From NCBI GenBank assembly GCA_030278955.1, contig JAOANR010000010.1, positions 28,212,174-28,276,173 of the forward strand: a DNA stretch of 64,000 nucleotides, read 5' to 3'. Under the pieces are notes generated by a model. It searched no databases. It saw nothing but the letters and a program-made list of their open reading frames with translations, and was not told the origin of the DNA. A program made the translations under genes and the position numbers. This document shows, in pieces, positions 36,546 through 46,702 of the stretch; the first letter of the stretch is position 1, and each line of letters starts with the position of its first letter. This stretch comes from Hygrophila difformis. Taxonomy: Eukaryota > Streptophyta > Magnoliopsida > Lamiales > Acanthaceae.

Positions 36546-36882
36546 TTTCATGACCCCCTTATTTAGCATATGTTAAGGATTCATTTTCCGGAGTTCTAGA
36601 ACTCCGATTGAGGCGATACAAAAGCCCACGCGATCCTTAGAACGTCGCCTTTCCAACCAAGCTTTGAAATTGCATTTTTGGAAATGTTGAAATATGACGA
36701 CGTGGCCAAACAGCCTGATGCCACGTGTGCTTATTCTTGTTCTTCCTCAATTAGACTTCCTTGCTTCATATAATTCTCCAAGGCATGAATGAACTTGTTG
36801 ATTCGAGCTCTCGACTTTGGTCCTTCACCGAAATAAGGTATGGCGATGTTGACTGTCGCGTTGACCGTTGGGGCATCCATGT
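36546..36882 (-). repeat. Duplicate of the pol 3' end of element E
   Basis: About 336 bp, ~93% similar by eye to 28838-29173 and in the same orientation. It encodes the last part of integrase and the purine-rich tract upstream of the LTR at 35431-36541. It implies that an LTR of a second, tandem copy lies here, or a recombination between related elements. Confidence 0.8.
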
Positions 36883-37497
36883 CATCTCTGTCCCTGGATT
36901 CGGCTGTATAGCTGGAGAAGCCGTGTAAGTCGTAGGTAATGCAAAGGATATGGTGGTGAAGTCACGTTAAAGGGCTGATTCTAAGAAGAACATTGCCCTG
37001 CCATGTGAAGACCTCACGCTCCCATTGGAGGGTACCAGGGATAGTTTGGTCCTTAGTAATAATATTTCCCTTGGTTGGGCATTATTACAAGCGATACCGG
37101 AGTGATAACGTTGTTTTCTATGAGACTCAGGGTCCCAATAGGCGCTTTCAACGCTGCCTCCAGTCGTCTTGCAACAATATTGTCTACTGTCTTGATTAGC
37201 CTTTTGAACAGAGCCTCATCTAAGGACAGTGTTGTAATGTTCGATGACCCAGATATCGTCGCTACTTTTCATTCGAGATGAACAAGGGACGTATTCTCTG
37301 CCCCAGTCGTGGTTGCACGAGGGATTTGATCTCCTGTACCATTCATATTGTTTGATTTCTCCATGAGCTATCTCAAATGTTTGTATTGGCTTCTTGTAAC
37401 TCTCTTACAAACCTCGCAGTTGCGTAAAGTATACAATGGAGATCCTTGATCATTATGAGGAGTTTGGTGTCCCACTGTGATCGCCAACTTGTTACTA
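36883..37497 (-). pseudogene. Degenerate gag-like fragment of another LTR element (F)
   Basis: On the minus strand a broken frame starts near 37345 (MNGTGDQIPRATTTGAENTS) and continues SLDEALFKRLIKTVDNIVAR before several stops. Position and composition suggest a gag N-terminus, but I cannot assign the family. It is fused directly to the integrase fragment at 36882. Confidence 0.4.
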
Positions 37498-38150
37498 TCG
37501 TTTCAGAGTAATGCTTAATCCTCTAGACGAAGCATTAAAGACGGAAGGCGAGATGAGGACTATTCCAAAGAATGCTAGAAACTAGAGCATTGCGGAAAAA
37601 CTAAGGAAACAAAAATGGAAAAGCGTTAAAGGAATTAAAGAAATCGGTAAATAAAAATAAATACTGAAAAGGTAAAGGCATTGTATAAATTTGATGGGTG
37701 TGTTGGAACCCTAATTACAGCATTGATTTCTACTATTTATACAATTTAGATGTCTATTCGCAAAAAGATACCTTTTAGAGGAAGGGACATGAATTAGAAT
37801 TTTAAACTAAGTCTTCCCCGCTCTTATTCGGATATGGCGCGGATAAGCCTTTCTTGAGGATGAGGAGCGCTTCTTTGCTCGGGGTGACGTCACCTCGTAG
37901 TGCTTTGGAATCGTTCCCTTTGACTCGTGATGCTCGGGCAGTTAATCTTGCTCGGGCTTGCTTTCTCCAAATTACGCCTTCATTTAGATAAGTTGCTTGC
38001 TCGGGCTGACATTCCTCGGGGTCCATGGGCTGGTCCTGGGCTGTCTTTCTCCTTTCAAGCCTGGTAATTGGGCCCTTTATGCGAATTGGGCCTGGATATA
38101 TATTGAGCTTTATTAACACATTTTTAATGTGTTAGCAACTTTAAAAATAA
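37498..38150 (-). repeat. LTR-like sequence of element F
   Basis: Minus-strand TATAAATA at 37741-37734 with a promoter-like context, directly upstream of the gag-like fragment. No second LTR to fix the ends. The frame at 37802-38119 within it has no recognisable domain. Confidence 0.45.
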
Positions 38151-38159
38151 TTTTTTCCG

Positions 38160-38171
38160 GCTCTGATACCA
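38160..38171 (-). promoter_or_regulatory. Primer binding site (tRNA-iMet) after LTR G
   Basis: GCTCTGATACCA on the plus strand, three bases from the LTR end TGTAATACCCC at 38175. The internal part of this element is replaced by element F. Confidence 0.88.
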
Positions 38172-38174
38172 CTA

Positions 38175-38499
38175 TGTAATACCCCAGTTTTGGTAACTAG
38201 GGCCGGGGTGAAACCGCCACAACTTCCCATGTAAGACATGACTAAGTTCGAGCTCACTTGAGAAGATGTTAAGGCTAAGTCGCACCAAAATTCCTTAAAA
38301 CAACGTCCATTTAAAAGATTCCGGAATAAAATCATTTGACGTTGTTTCTGTAAATAATTCTAGTTGCGCAGGAAAAATAAAAATAAAAGTACATAGCCAA
38401 CACACGACCAAAACACAATTTAAAATAATGCAACATGTCTTCTTTAAAACAAATCCCCACCCATATATGTATGCCATGCAGTTAACCTTCAGAATCTGG

Positions 38500-38545
<46 letters not shown>

Positions 38546-38597
38546 GGGAAGAATACAACGGTTCTATTAGTACAACGGTACTGAGTAAGTTACCACA
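38175..38597 (-). repeat. LTR G, 3' terminal part (minus strand)
   Basis: On the minus strand this ends GGGGTATTACA beside the PBS, with the block GGCGGTTTCACCCCGGCCC like the end of LTRs A, B and D. An acceptor-like TTATTTACAG lies at 38349. The rest of the same LTR, in the same orientation, is at 39610-40130, 41721-42395 and 52219-52286, separated by later insertions. Confidence 0.7.
38502..38546. repeat. (TA)n(GA)n microsatellite
   Basis: TA repeats at 38502-38530 followed by GA repeats to 38546. Confidence 0.98.
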
Positions 38598-38605
38598 CAA
38601 CACCA

Positions 38606-39601
38606 GAAGGAAAAAAGGCCAATATAGTCATTTTTTACAAAAAAAAAAGTCAAATCAGTCCTTTTTTTATTTTTTGGCCCAATTGGTCCGCTACATATAC
38701 TAATTACGTCCCAATCGGACTTCCATCCACTAATTATGCCATAATTACATATTTTTGGCCAAATCAGTCCTTTTTTTGAAAAAAAAATCTAAATTGGTCC
38801 GTTATTAATTTTTGCCCCCTTTCATGCAGTCCAATGCACATTCCAAACCACTAATAACTCAAATTCGATATAAGTAAAAATTCTAAAATTTCGATATTTA
38901 TAAACTACACGACGAGACGAATCTAACAAGATCCTACTTGGTTCATTTTAACTTGTATATCTATGTTTAAACTTTAAGTCTAAACAAGTGTGTGAATAGT
39001 AACAAATTAGATAATGTAGTTATTAAAATATGGAGGGAATATATCGCATAAAATGGTGTTTCTCCATAAAATTTAGTTATTAGAAAAAATGTAGTTATTA
39101 AAAAAATGGATCATCTTTTATAGTCCGGTGGTTTTTGGTGTTTCTCCATAAAATGAAGACCAATTGCGATATACTCCTCCATTTTTTAATAACTACATTG
39201 TCTAATTTGCTACTATTCACACACTTGTTTTGACTTAAATTTTAAACATATATATACAAATTAAAATGAGCTAAGTAGGATCTTATTAGATTCGTCTCGT
39301 CGTGTAGTTTATAAATATCAAAATTTTAAAATTTTTACTTATACCGAATTTGAGTTATTAGTGGTTTGAAATGTGCATTGAACTACATGAAAGGGAGCAA
39401 AAATTAATAACGGACCAATTTAGATTTCTGGAAAAAAAAGGACTGATTTGGCCAAAAATATGCAATTACGGCATAATTAGTGGGTGAAGAACCAATTGGG
39501 ACGTAATTAGTATATGTAGTGGACCAAATGGGCAAAAAAATTAAAAAAAAATGACTGATTTGATTTTTTTTGTAAAAAATGACTATATTGGTCTTTTTTC
39601 C
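38606..39601. mobile_element. Foldback element with ~490-bp inverted arms
   Basis: The two halves are near-perfect inverted copies meeting near 39110. Arms start GGAAAAAAGGCCAATATAGT and its mirror. CAACACCA flanks it on both sides (38598-38605, 39602-39609), an 8-bp TSD as for MULE or hAT elements. No coding capacity. Inserted in LTR G. Confidence 0.88.
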
Positions 39602-39609
39602 CAACACCA

Positions 39610-40130
39610 AAATATTGGAATTTTAGAAGAAGTGATTCCATAACAATTTGAGTTTTAAAAGGAATTAAAATTTAAACAACTTATTTTTGCATGAAAGTAA
39701 TGGCAACCAGTTCTAAATTTAAAAATAATTTTCGCTCTTTAAAATCACACACACCACCTTTATTAACTTTAAAAATATAATCTTTAAACTTAAAAATACA
39801 CTCTATCTCTTTAAAATCATATCTTAAATTCATAAAATATAACATTAGTTTTAAAAGCACCACTTTAACTTTAGAAACATAACTTTCATTTTTTTACCGT
39901 TGTAGCAACTATGCACAAGAGGTCGCCATTTCCCATAATATCGTATCTAAATGGTCATAATCATGACCAATATGCAGTGGACTCGTACACAGACACATTC
40001 GGAGCATTGGGTAACCCAATCACGGATACACCAAGGAGTATAGACTCACGCATCATGCAACGGACTCATATACAGGCATACTCCAGAGCCTCGGGTAACC
40101 CGTCTCGGATACACCAAGAGTGCAGGCTCA
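39610..40130 (-). repeat. LTR G, middle part with GGGTAACCC hairpin units
   Basis: An AT-rich block (39610-39910), then two units of about 84 bp (39925-40110) sharing ACGGATACACCAAG. Each has a hairpin with a different stem: ATTGGG/CCCAAT near 40013 and CGGG/CCCG near 40094. The order matches LTRs B and D read on the minus strand. Confidence 0.6.
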
Positions 40131-40133
40131 TAC

Positions 40134-40565
40134 ATGCAAGAACGTCGTTTTGGCAAAATTTCTCAACATAGAGGGTGCATCTCGAAGTGCGATGGCATGG
40201 GAGCCAAGTCAACAGCGTTGACCATCCCAGACGGACCTTGCTCGAAGCAGCGTGCCAAAAGATTCCAGAATGCAATTGCCAATTTATTGTCCGAGGAATC
40301 AGATAAATGGGAGCAGTCCAGGAGCGGAACAGATAAAATTGGTGCAAGCCTTATAATTAATTGGGTTGAAGAAATTGAGCCCAATATAATTAATAAGGAA
40401 ATTGGACAAACCAAGAAAGTGCAAATAATGGAAGAAGAAAGACCAACTCACGCCGCTCAAGAAGGATGGGCTCGGCCAACATTGTGTGCGGCCAACCCCC
40501 ATGTGTTCGGTCAACATGGTGCACCGAACACATCTTCCATCCAACTAGTGGGACTTCTTCAATAA
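40134..40565 (+). pseudogene. C-terminal end of a gypsy polyprotein, plus strand
   Basis: The frame contains IPDGPCSKQRAKRFQNAIAN, the conserved GP..(R)A..F..A tail seen at the end of element E and in related gypsy integrases. Only this tail is present. It is followed by an LTR-like region. Confidence 0.6.
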
Positions 40566-41063
40566 TTCAAGGTAGAAATGGACCCCATGAAGATGCAAGA
40601 ATTTGAGATTAAAATGGAGAGTGAAGAATGGTTCGGTCTACATGCATCCACCATACCCCTTTGGGTTCCACATTCCCAAGTCCACCGAACCTTCTTTGAT
40701 ATTTTTAGGATTTGCTTGTTTTAGTTGTCTTATGCTACTGTTAGCATTTTAATTACCTAGTTTAGCTTGCTAATTAAGTATCTAGGGTTTGCCTATATAT
40801 AGGCAACCCTACTCTTCCTTGTGGCCACTTTTGAAATATTGAATGAAATCATCTTCTTTTTCAAGAGTCACTACCGAGAGACATTTTGCTCAATCATGGA
40901 TTTGATCCATCTTGTTGCCGATTCACAATCGAGAAGTGAGATGCCTCGGTTGATTACCACCTTGAAGGATTGAGGAGAGGAAGGGGGTTGCAATATTGGA
41001 GGTGTAGTTGTCTTCAATCTTGAGTCCAAATCTTAGGTAAGGAATGCAACATGCCCATGTTTG
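40566..41063 (+). repeat. LTR-like region after the gypsy tail
   Basis: Promoter-like TATATATA at 40794-40801 in CTAGGGTTTGCCTATATATA, then GAATGAAATCATC and a GC-richer end. Same orientation as the tail before it. No partner LTR, so limits are uncertain. Confidence 0.5.
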
Positions 41064-41720
41064 GTTCGGGGCATGTTTCATGTGGGAATCTCACATTCCC
41101 ACCGAGGTGGGAATGTTGGGTGTTTTAGGTGGGAATGTGATTCCCACCTGGAAGGCAGGTAATCTTATATTACCACCTCCACTTTACCTACTTTTATATT
41201 AATTTGACTTTTATACCCTCACTTTTTATACTTATTTTATTTTATAAATTTAGATATTTGTATTCTAAAAAATGATAAATATATGAAATTTAATTTAAAA
41301 AATAAATTGGAAAATTTTAAATTATTTAAACATATTTTTTAAATATATATATTCTCATATTTTAAGATATATTTATATATATATTCTCATATTTTAATAT
41401 ATTCTCATATTAAATAAGTAACTATCACACGATAAATTACATATAAAGAATTTTCAATATTTTAAAAAATAAATCGGCTTAAATATTTTTATTGTGTAGC
41501 AAAATGACATATTTATAACATTCGTTCAATTGAAATTCAAGGACATTATGATAAATTAATTAGAACTAGAAATCTGAGATTCCCAATCTAACCAAACGCA
41601 ATAATCTTAAAACATCAAAAAATAAGATTCCCAGCAATCTCATATTCCCAGTAATCTTACATTCCCAGCAATCACATTCCCACTGGTAATCTAAGATCCC
41701 TCCAACCAAACGCAGGTGTT
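41064..41720. mobile_element. Non-autonomous DNA transposon (MITE-like)
   Basis: It starts CCCATGTTTGGTTCGGGG and ends with the rough mirror CCTCCAACCAAACGCAGG. Both subterminal regions carry repeated GGGAATGTGATTCCCAC-like words. AT-rich centre, no ORF. TIRs of the GTTTGGTT type occur in Tourist/Harbinger and hAT MITEs; the TSD could not be fixed. Confidence 0.65.
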
Positions 41721-42395
41721 ATCTCCCTATCTTTATTTTTATTTGTGTTCTACATTTTAGACTATAGATTTCAACTGGGAATCCTTGGCAGGCGATTGTT
41801 ACGAAATTGAAACTGTCGATACTTAAAACATAGATGAACAAGTTCCATGTTTTACACTTTTCAAAATAAGGTACGGAAACTGTTCAAAAATCAAGTTCTT
41901 TACAGCTTGTTTAAAATCACAAACTGTTGACAGAAATTCAACAATGCACTCTCAGTTTTCAACAGGTGTTAAAAATATCAAATCATGTTCAAAAATTCTG
42001 AAATTTTTACGGGAGGTAGATAACAGATGGCTAAACATTTCCCAGAAGAAATTTTTTCGATTTTCAGCACCCTAACTTGACCAAAAGTGAGTATTCCTGA
42101 AAACTCTAATTACCCCTTCAAAACAATCACCAACAGTGATCAACCGACTAACGATGGATATAAAATTCATAACGTTTTCATAAGACACTTAAAAATCACC
42201 AAATTTGACAGAGAGATATACCACACAATTATGAACAACTTTCATGGAGAAATGATTGAGATAAACAAATTTAAGGTGGTCAAAAACGCTCTGCATGTTC
42301 GGACTACGCTGCAAACAGATTTCTAACAAAAGATTTAAGTAAACCAGATTCGATTTGGGGATCAAATGAAGTCCAAAATACGTGAAATTTGAAGA
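41721..42395 (-). repeat. LTR G, upstream part
   Basis: Read on the minus strand it has the words typical of the R/U5 middle of the Tekay-like LTRs (CATGAAAGTTGTTC, CTGTCAAATTTGGTG, AAATTTCAGAATTTTTG). Element D is inserted at 42400. The continuation is at 52219-52286. Confidence 0.65.
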
Positions 42396-42400
42396 ACATA
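42396..42400. repeat. Target-site duplication of element D
   Basis: ACATA at 42396-42400 and again at 52219-52223. Confidence 0.92.
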
Positions 42401-43171
42401 TGTAACACCCGAGAAAAACAAATTCAAATTGTTTTGAACTACGTCATGACTTGATCCCTTCACAGGGTACGTAGGCAGCTTGGAACTAATTTCTAAGTTC
42501 AGTCACGAAATAAATCACAAAATAAATCACAAATTAAGTCATAAAATAAATCACGAGATAAATCACAAGATCGATCGCAAGAACGATAGGAGGAGTTGGA
42601 ACTAATTTAAACTAGACTACTTAGGCCACGGAGATGTTACGAGCCGAACTCGTAACAAGTTTAAGGTGAAGATGTCGAACCGGAGACGACCCGAGGAGTC
42701 GAGCTAACACATAGGGGGTAGAAAACCGATAGAGGAAAGCAAGGAAAGACCCGACGGAACACGCGAACCGCCGAACCGGCCGGTCTGGTCGGCCCGCGCC
42801 CGCCGCGGGCCGCCACGCGGCCACCGCGCGGACGAAGGCGTCGCGACGCCAGGCCTGGCATGCGTGCTCCGCGCGGCCATAGGCGTGGGTGCGCGCCACC
42901 TCCGCGCCAGAGGAGCTGAAGGTGTAATCTTTCCATTCGGGGGTGATTTTCTTGCCTAAATTACGATTCCCTTCGAGGGAAACCGAATTCCAGCCTTAAG
43001 GAAGGCTTAAGGGCGGCTGGGGAGCCTCAAAAACCCTAATCCCACAGAAACCAATCCCCACAATACTCTCAAACTTCCTCTCCAAGCCAAACTCTCCCGA
43101 CGAAACTTTCCGGCGAACATTCCGGCGACGACGAGGCGAACGGGACTGAGCCACTGCCTCATAGAACCTTG

Positions 43172-44849
43172 GTAAGTCTTAATATAGTGTTCCATCCGTC
43201 CATAAGTCTCCAAAACTCGGATTCTAACCCTTTTTCCTTACTACGATTTCACGTCGGAAAACGAACAAAAAGCGATCGGAGAAGTTGCCGTTCGTCGTGA
43301 CCCTAGGACATCCGGAAACCCAATCCAGTGACCCTATTCTCTAACTAAGTAAGTTAAGACCTTACTCACAAATTTTTATGGTTTATTGTTGTTTAAAACT
43401 CGAGATCTATACCCGTAATGAAAACCGCTTTTCAAAAACTCTATTTTCGTCCAATTTCAAAAACTCGCCTAAAACTCGACCTTCGGGAATTCAAACCGAA
43501 AACTTTTCAACATAGATTTTGTTCCTAAGACTTTAATCTATCTTGTGTCCAAATTTCAGCCATTGACATTAAGATTTGCTATCCCAAATCTCGCCGTAAA
43601 CTTTCTGTGACAAACCGAACATTTGTAACCATTGACAGATTTCATCACTCGACTTGATGCATGTTTTTCACCCGTTTTTAGAATGATTTAACTTTGCATT
43701 TCTAAACAAAAGTTGTAGATAAATGTGTCTAGATTATGCATATAAAATTTCATGGATTTTGGAGTTCATTTGATATGTCAAAACGGCCGAATTCAGAACT
43801 GTTTAAAACTACCTTTTTGAGTCCGCGCGTGTACAGCGTGTTGTGGTCGATTTTTGAACACCTAAAATTCATTATTTCTAATTTCTTAAAACATGAAAGT
43901 TGTTCCTTAATATGTTTTGTATCTCTTGTAAAAATTTCGGATCAATTGGCTTTGAAATGACTTTTTAATCGGCGTCGCACAAAACTGTGACGAAATCAGT
44001 TTTTGTGACAGAAATTATCTTTTGTAAAGAACTCAAATTTTGACTCACTTCGAAACCTTATTTCCAAAAACTTAAAACATGAAAGTTGTTTGTGTGTGTG
44101 TTTTTGAGCTACTGTGTAAATTTCAGAATTTTTGGTGTAAAAATTAATATTTAATTAAGAAAGGCGCAAACTGCGTCAAACCGGATTTTTTTCGAACTAG
44201 AGAAAACTCGAACTATGAAACGCGATATCGAATCTTTTGATCACTTGAAATACGAACTTTCAAAAAATCCCGTGCACTAGGCTGAGCCGATCTTCATGCT
44301 AATCATTATCTTTGAGACTGCCTCGTTAGTGGTCTCCTTACCATCTGAGATTGCCTCGTTAGTGATCTCGCGCGCTGTGTTTTGGATCGCCTCGTTAGTG
44401 GTCCTACTATCTTTTGAGACTGCCTCGTTAGTGGTCTCCCATTGTTGTGGACTACCTCGTTAGTGGTCCTATGTTGAGATTGCCTCGTTAGTGATCTCCC
44501 GGTATGGTGTCCTCTTCTTAGTTTGCGGGATAAATTATGAAAGACTTGTGTGAGTGTTAATTACGCTTAAATCCTATTTACCATGTTTTTAAATTGCGCA
44601 TTTAAATTACGTCATTAAATTATGCCTTTAAATTCCGCCTTTAAAATTTAGTCTTTTAAATTATGCATTTTCGTCTTTGATAAATTAATCATGTTTTTCC
44701 GCTGCGAATAAATATTGATTTTAAATGAATGCATAAAAAGGTAAAAATCTTTGGATTTGAACACATGGAACCCCTTAAATTGTTAGTTAGGGATTAACTT
44801 ACTCGGTATATTTTTATACTGATAAACCGTTGTTATTTTTCTCTTACAG
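43172..44849 (+). other. Candidate intron inside the 5' LTR of element D
   Basis: CTTG|GTAAGT at 43172 to CTCTTACAG at 44849, with TACTGATAAACC upstream. The same in the 3' LTR (50161-51872). Confidence 0.45.
44314..44498 (+). repeat. Six-unit hairpin array with covarying stems, 5' LTR of D
   Basis: Each unit has the loop GCCTCGTTAGTG. Stems at 44314, 44347, 44384, 44416, 44449 and 44476 read GAGAC/GTCTC, GAGAT/ATCTC, GGATC/GGTCC, GAGAC/GTCTC, GGAC/GTCC and GAGAT/ATCTC. Changes on one side are matched on the other. Confidence 0.88.
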
Positions 44850-45198
44850 AGTATGTCGAGTGACGCATTGCATATGCACTTGGGGGAAACCATAATGGAC
44901 ATTTTAAATTCTGCATCGTACTGTTTTACCGGGTCTGTTAAACCCGAGGATTTGGCCATGTTGGCCGTAATTTACTTTCCGCTGCATTTACTCTATTTAT
45001 TTTTCGCGCATGATGATTACTACTATCGTATTTTAAATTAAGTATTATAAATTTCCGGACTAAATCTTGAAATGTTTTAAATCTTTTACATACCCACAAG
45101 CCTTGCATTTCCTTAGTGAGCTCGGGAAGCCGTGTCTTGCTAGGGAGATGTGGCGGTGACATCACGGCCTGGGTTATCAAATCCGGGGTGTTACAAGT

Positions 45199-45210
45199 TG
45201 GTATCAGAGA
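45199..45210 (+). promoter_or_regulatory. Primer binding site (tRNA-iMet), element D
   Basis: TGGTATCAGAGA, one mismatch at the last base to the usual TGGTATCAGAGC, three bases after the LTR. Confidence 0.9.
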
Positions 45211-45549
45211 CCGGAAATTTTTAAAGCTACTACTATTATTTTAAACCATTATTTTTAAAACCCAAGTATTATTTTTAAATTATTTATTTTGACTACTAGT
45301 ATTATTTTAGCCCAAAAGTTTGTTTTTACACAGCCCAAAATCTTAGCCCAAAGGAAATATTAAATTTTTGGCCCACTATAGAGGCCCAACTTTTATTCTT
45401 ACCCATATAGTGGGTTTATTTTACATGGATAGATTGCATTTTTTAAAATGGGAAAAAGGGGGACTTGCACTTGCATGTAGATTTAAATTCGTACCTAACT
45501 GATCTTGCCTAACACATGTTCTAACTCTAACTTACCTTGTTGACATTAG

Positions 45550-45947
45550 ATGGCCGAACCAAATGCAAACATGATCAACCTGATGGTAAAACTGATGAAT
45601 GCGTACCTCGAGTCCCAACAACATATCAATTATTTCAAGACGCGGGTAGGACAATTGGAGGGTAACCTGGCCCATGTGGGTCACCTTAGGGAAACAGACC
45701 ATCACCACATAACCCAGCTGCAGGAGCAAGTCACACACCTCCAGGCTCAAGTGGCCCAGCTCCAAGACAAGGGAGATGACTTGGAGAGCAGATAGAGACC
45801 CTGGGCTGGGAACTGACTAACCTAGCCCAGGACATGGATAGGGCGGTCCTTCAGAACCCGGGGCCTGCCCCCAATGTCGCCATGCCCATCGACGTGTCGA
45901 GCGACGAGGATGATCCCATCAAGGCCGAGCCTACCCACTCGTTTTAG
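45550..45947 (+). pseudogene. Small pre-gag coiled-coil protein (ORF0), element D
   Basis: It starts at 45550 and is open for 81 codons. A one-base frameshift near 45780 separates it from a further in-phase stretch ending at 45945-45947. The N-terminal part matches the element A protein at 9342: LMV.LM, L.S.Q, QLE.NL, H.G.LRE and DHH.I.QL occur at the same spacing. The region after the shift is acidic (DVSSDEDDPIKAE), like the A tail. Predicted coiled coil (QEQVTHLQAQVAQLQDK). It is the only near-complete sense ORF left in D. Confidence 0.75.
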
Positions 45948-46152
45948 ATCTAGTGATCCAGCTACGCATTATTAGTATATTTTCCTTTCCGTACTACTAG
46001 CAGCACTCCTATTTCTATTACAAACGCTTGTAGCCCAAACGAAATTTATTTCTTGAATAATAAAAATACAAGCCTATTTTTTTTATTATTCCATACATTT
46101 TATTCAATTCTTTAACTACCATGATCAAAGAGGGGAACATACAACCCTAGAA

Positions 46153-46159
46153 CAAAAAA

Positions 46160-46190
<31 letters not shown>

Positions 46191-46226
46191 AAATAAAAAT
46201 AAAAATAAATACATAAATAAATAAAT
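46153..46226. repeat. (AAAT)n microsatellite
   Basis: AAAT/AATA repeats with a few interruptions, inside element D. Confidence 0.97.
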
Positions 46227-46702
46227 TTTACCTAATTTCCAGCAACCTCTACAAACAAACCCCAATAAATTGATACCTATTAAAAGACTAATCTTCATTC
46301 AATAAAATTTTTCCCTTACAAGCAGCTATATATTTAACATATAACTCTACCCCCGTATATCTTATCACACTAGTTTATCTAAGTTCCTTGAAGCGGTTTA
46401 GTCAAGCAACGACGCAAGTATTGTTGGGCAACCCACACACATGTATATACGATAGGAAGGTAACAGTAAATCCAGAACATCTCAAGCCATAAAATAGACA
46501 GAACAATTAAACCAAAACAGCAGTAAACAACTAACACATGTCAAACACATAACTAAGCAATAATATAACGAAAATATAAATCACAAATCCCAGACAACAG
46601 CAACGTCCTCATAAGGTGGAAACTAAACAAAGTACGTCAAATGCAGAACCTAAACGAAACCGCAAATATGAAAGAAGAACATCACTGATCGGGAGGCGGG
46701 AA

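Larger units (their letters stand above)
42401..45195 (+). repeat. 5' LTR of element D
   Basis: 2795 bp, TGTAACACCC...GGGGTGTTACA. The first ~120 bp match the relict LTR start in element A (14700). Donor GTAAGT at 43172, acceptor CTCTTACAG at 44849, hairpin array 44314-44498, and the shared CTTGCATTTCCTTAG end. The frame at 44853-45041 exists in both LTRs but looks non-coding. Confidence 0.95.

Noticed and set aside
42087..42326. 79-aa ORF
   Set aside because: Lies in LTR G and is AT-rich with no similarity; no support as a gene.
42621..42936. Overlapping GC-rich ORFs in LTR U3 (also 49640-49888, 6503-6817, 15073-15385)
   Set aside because: Arise from low stop density in GC-rich U3; no domain, and not conserved between families.
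44853..45041. 62-aa ORF present in both LTRs of element D
   Set aside because: LTR identity alone explains its conservation; the related LTRs A and B have no corresponding ORF.
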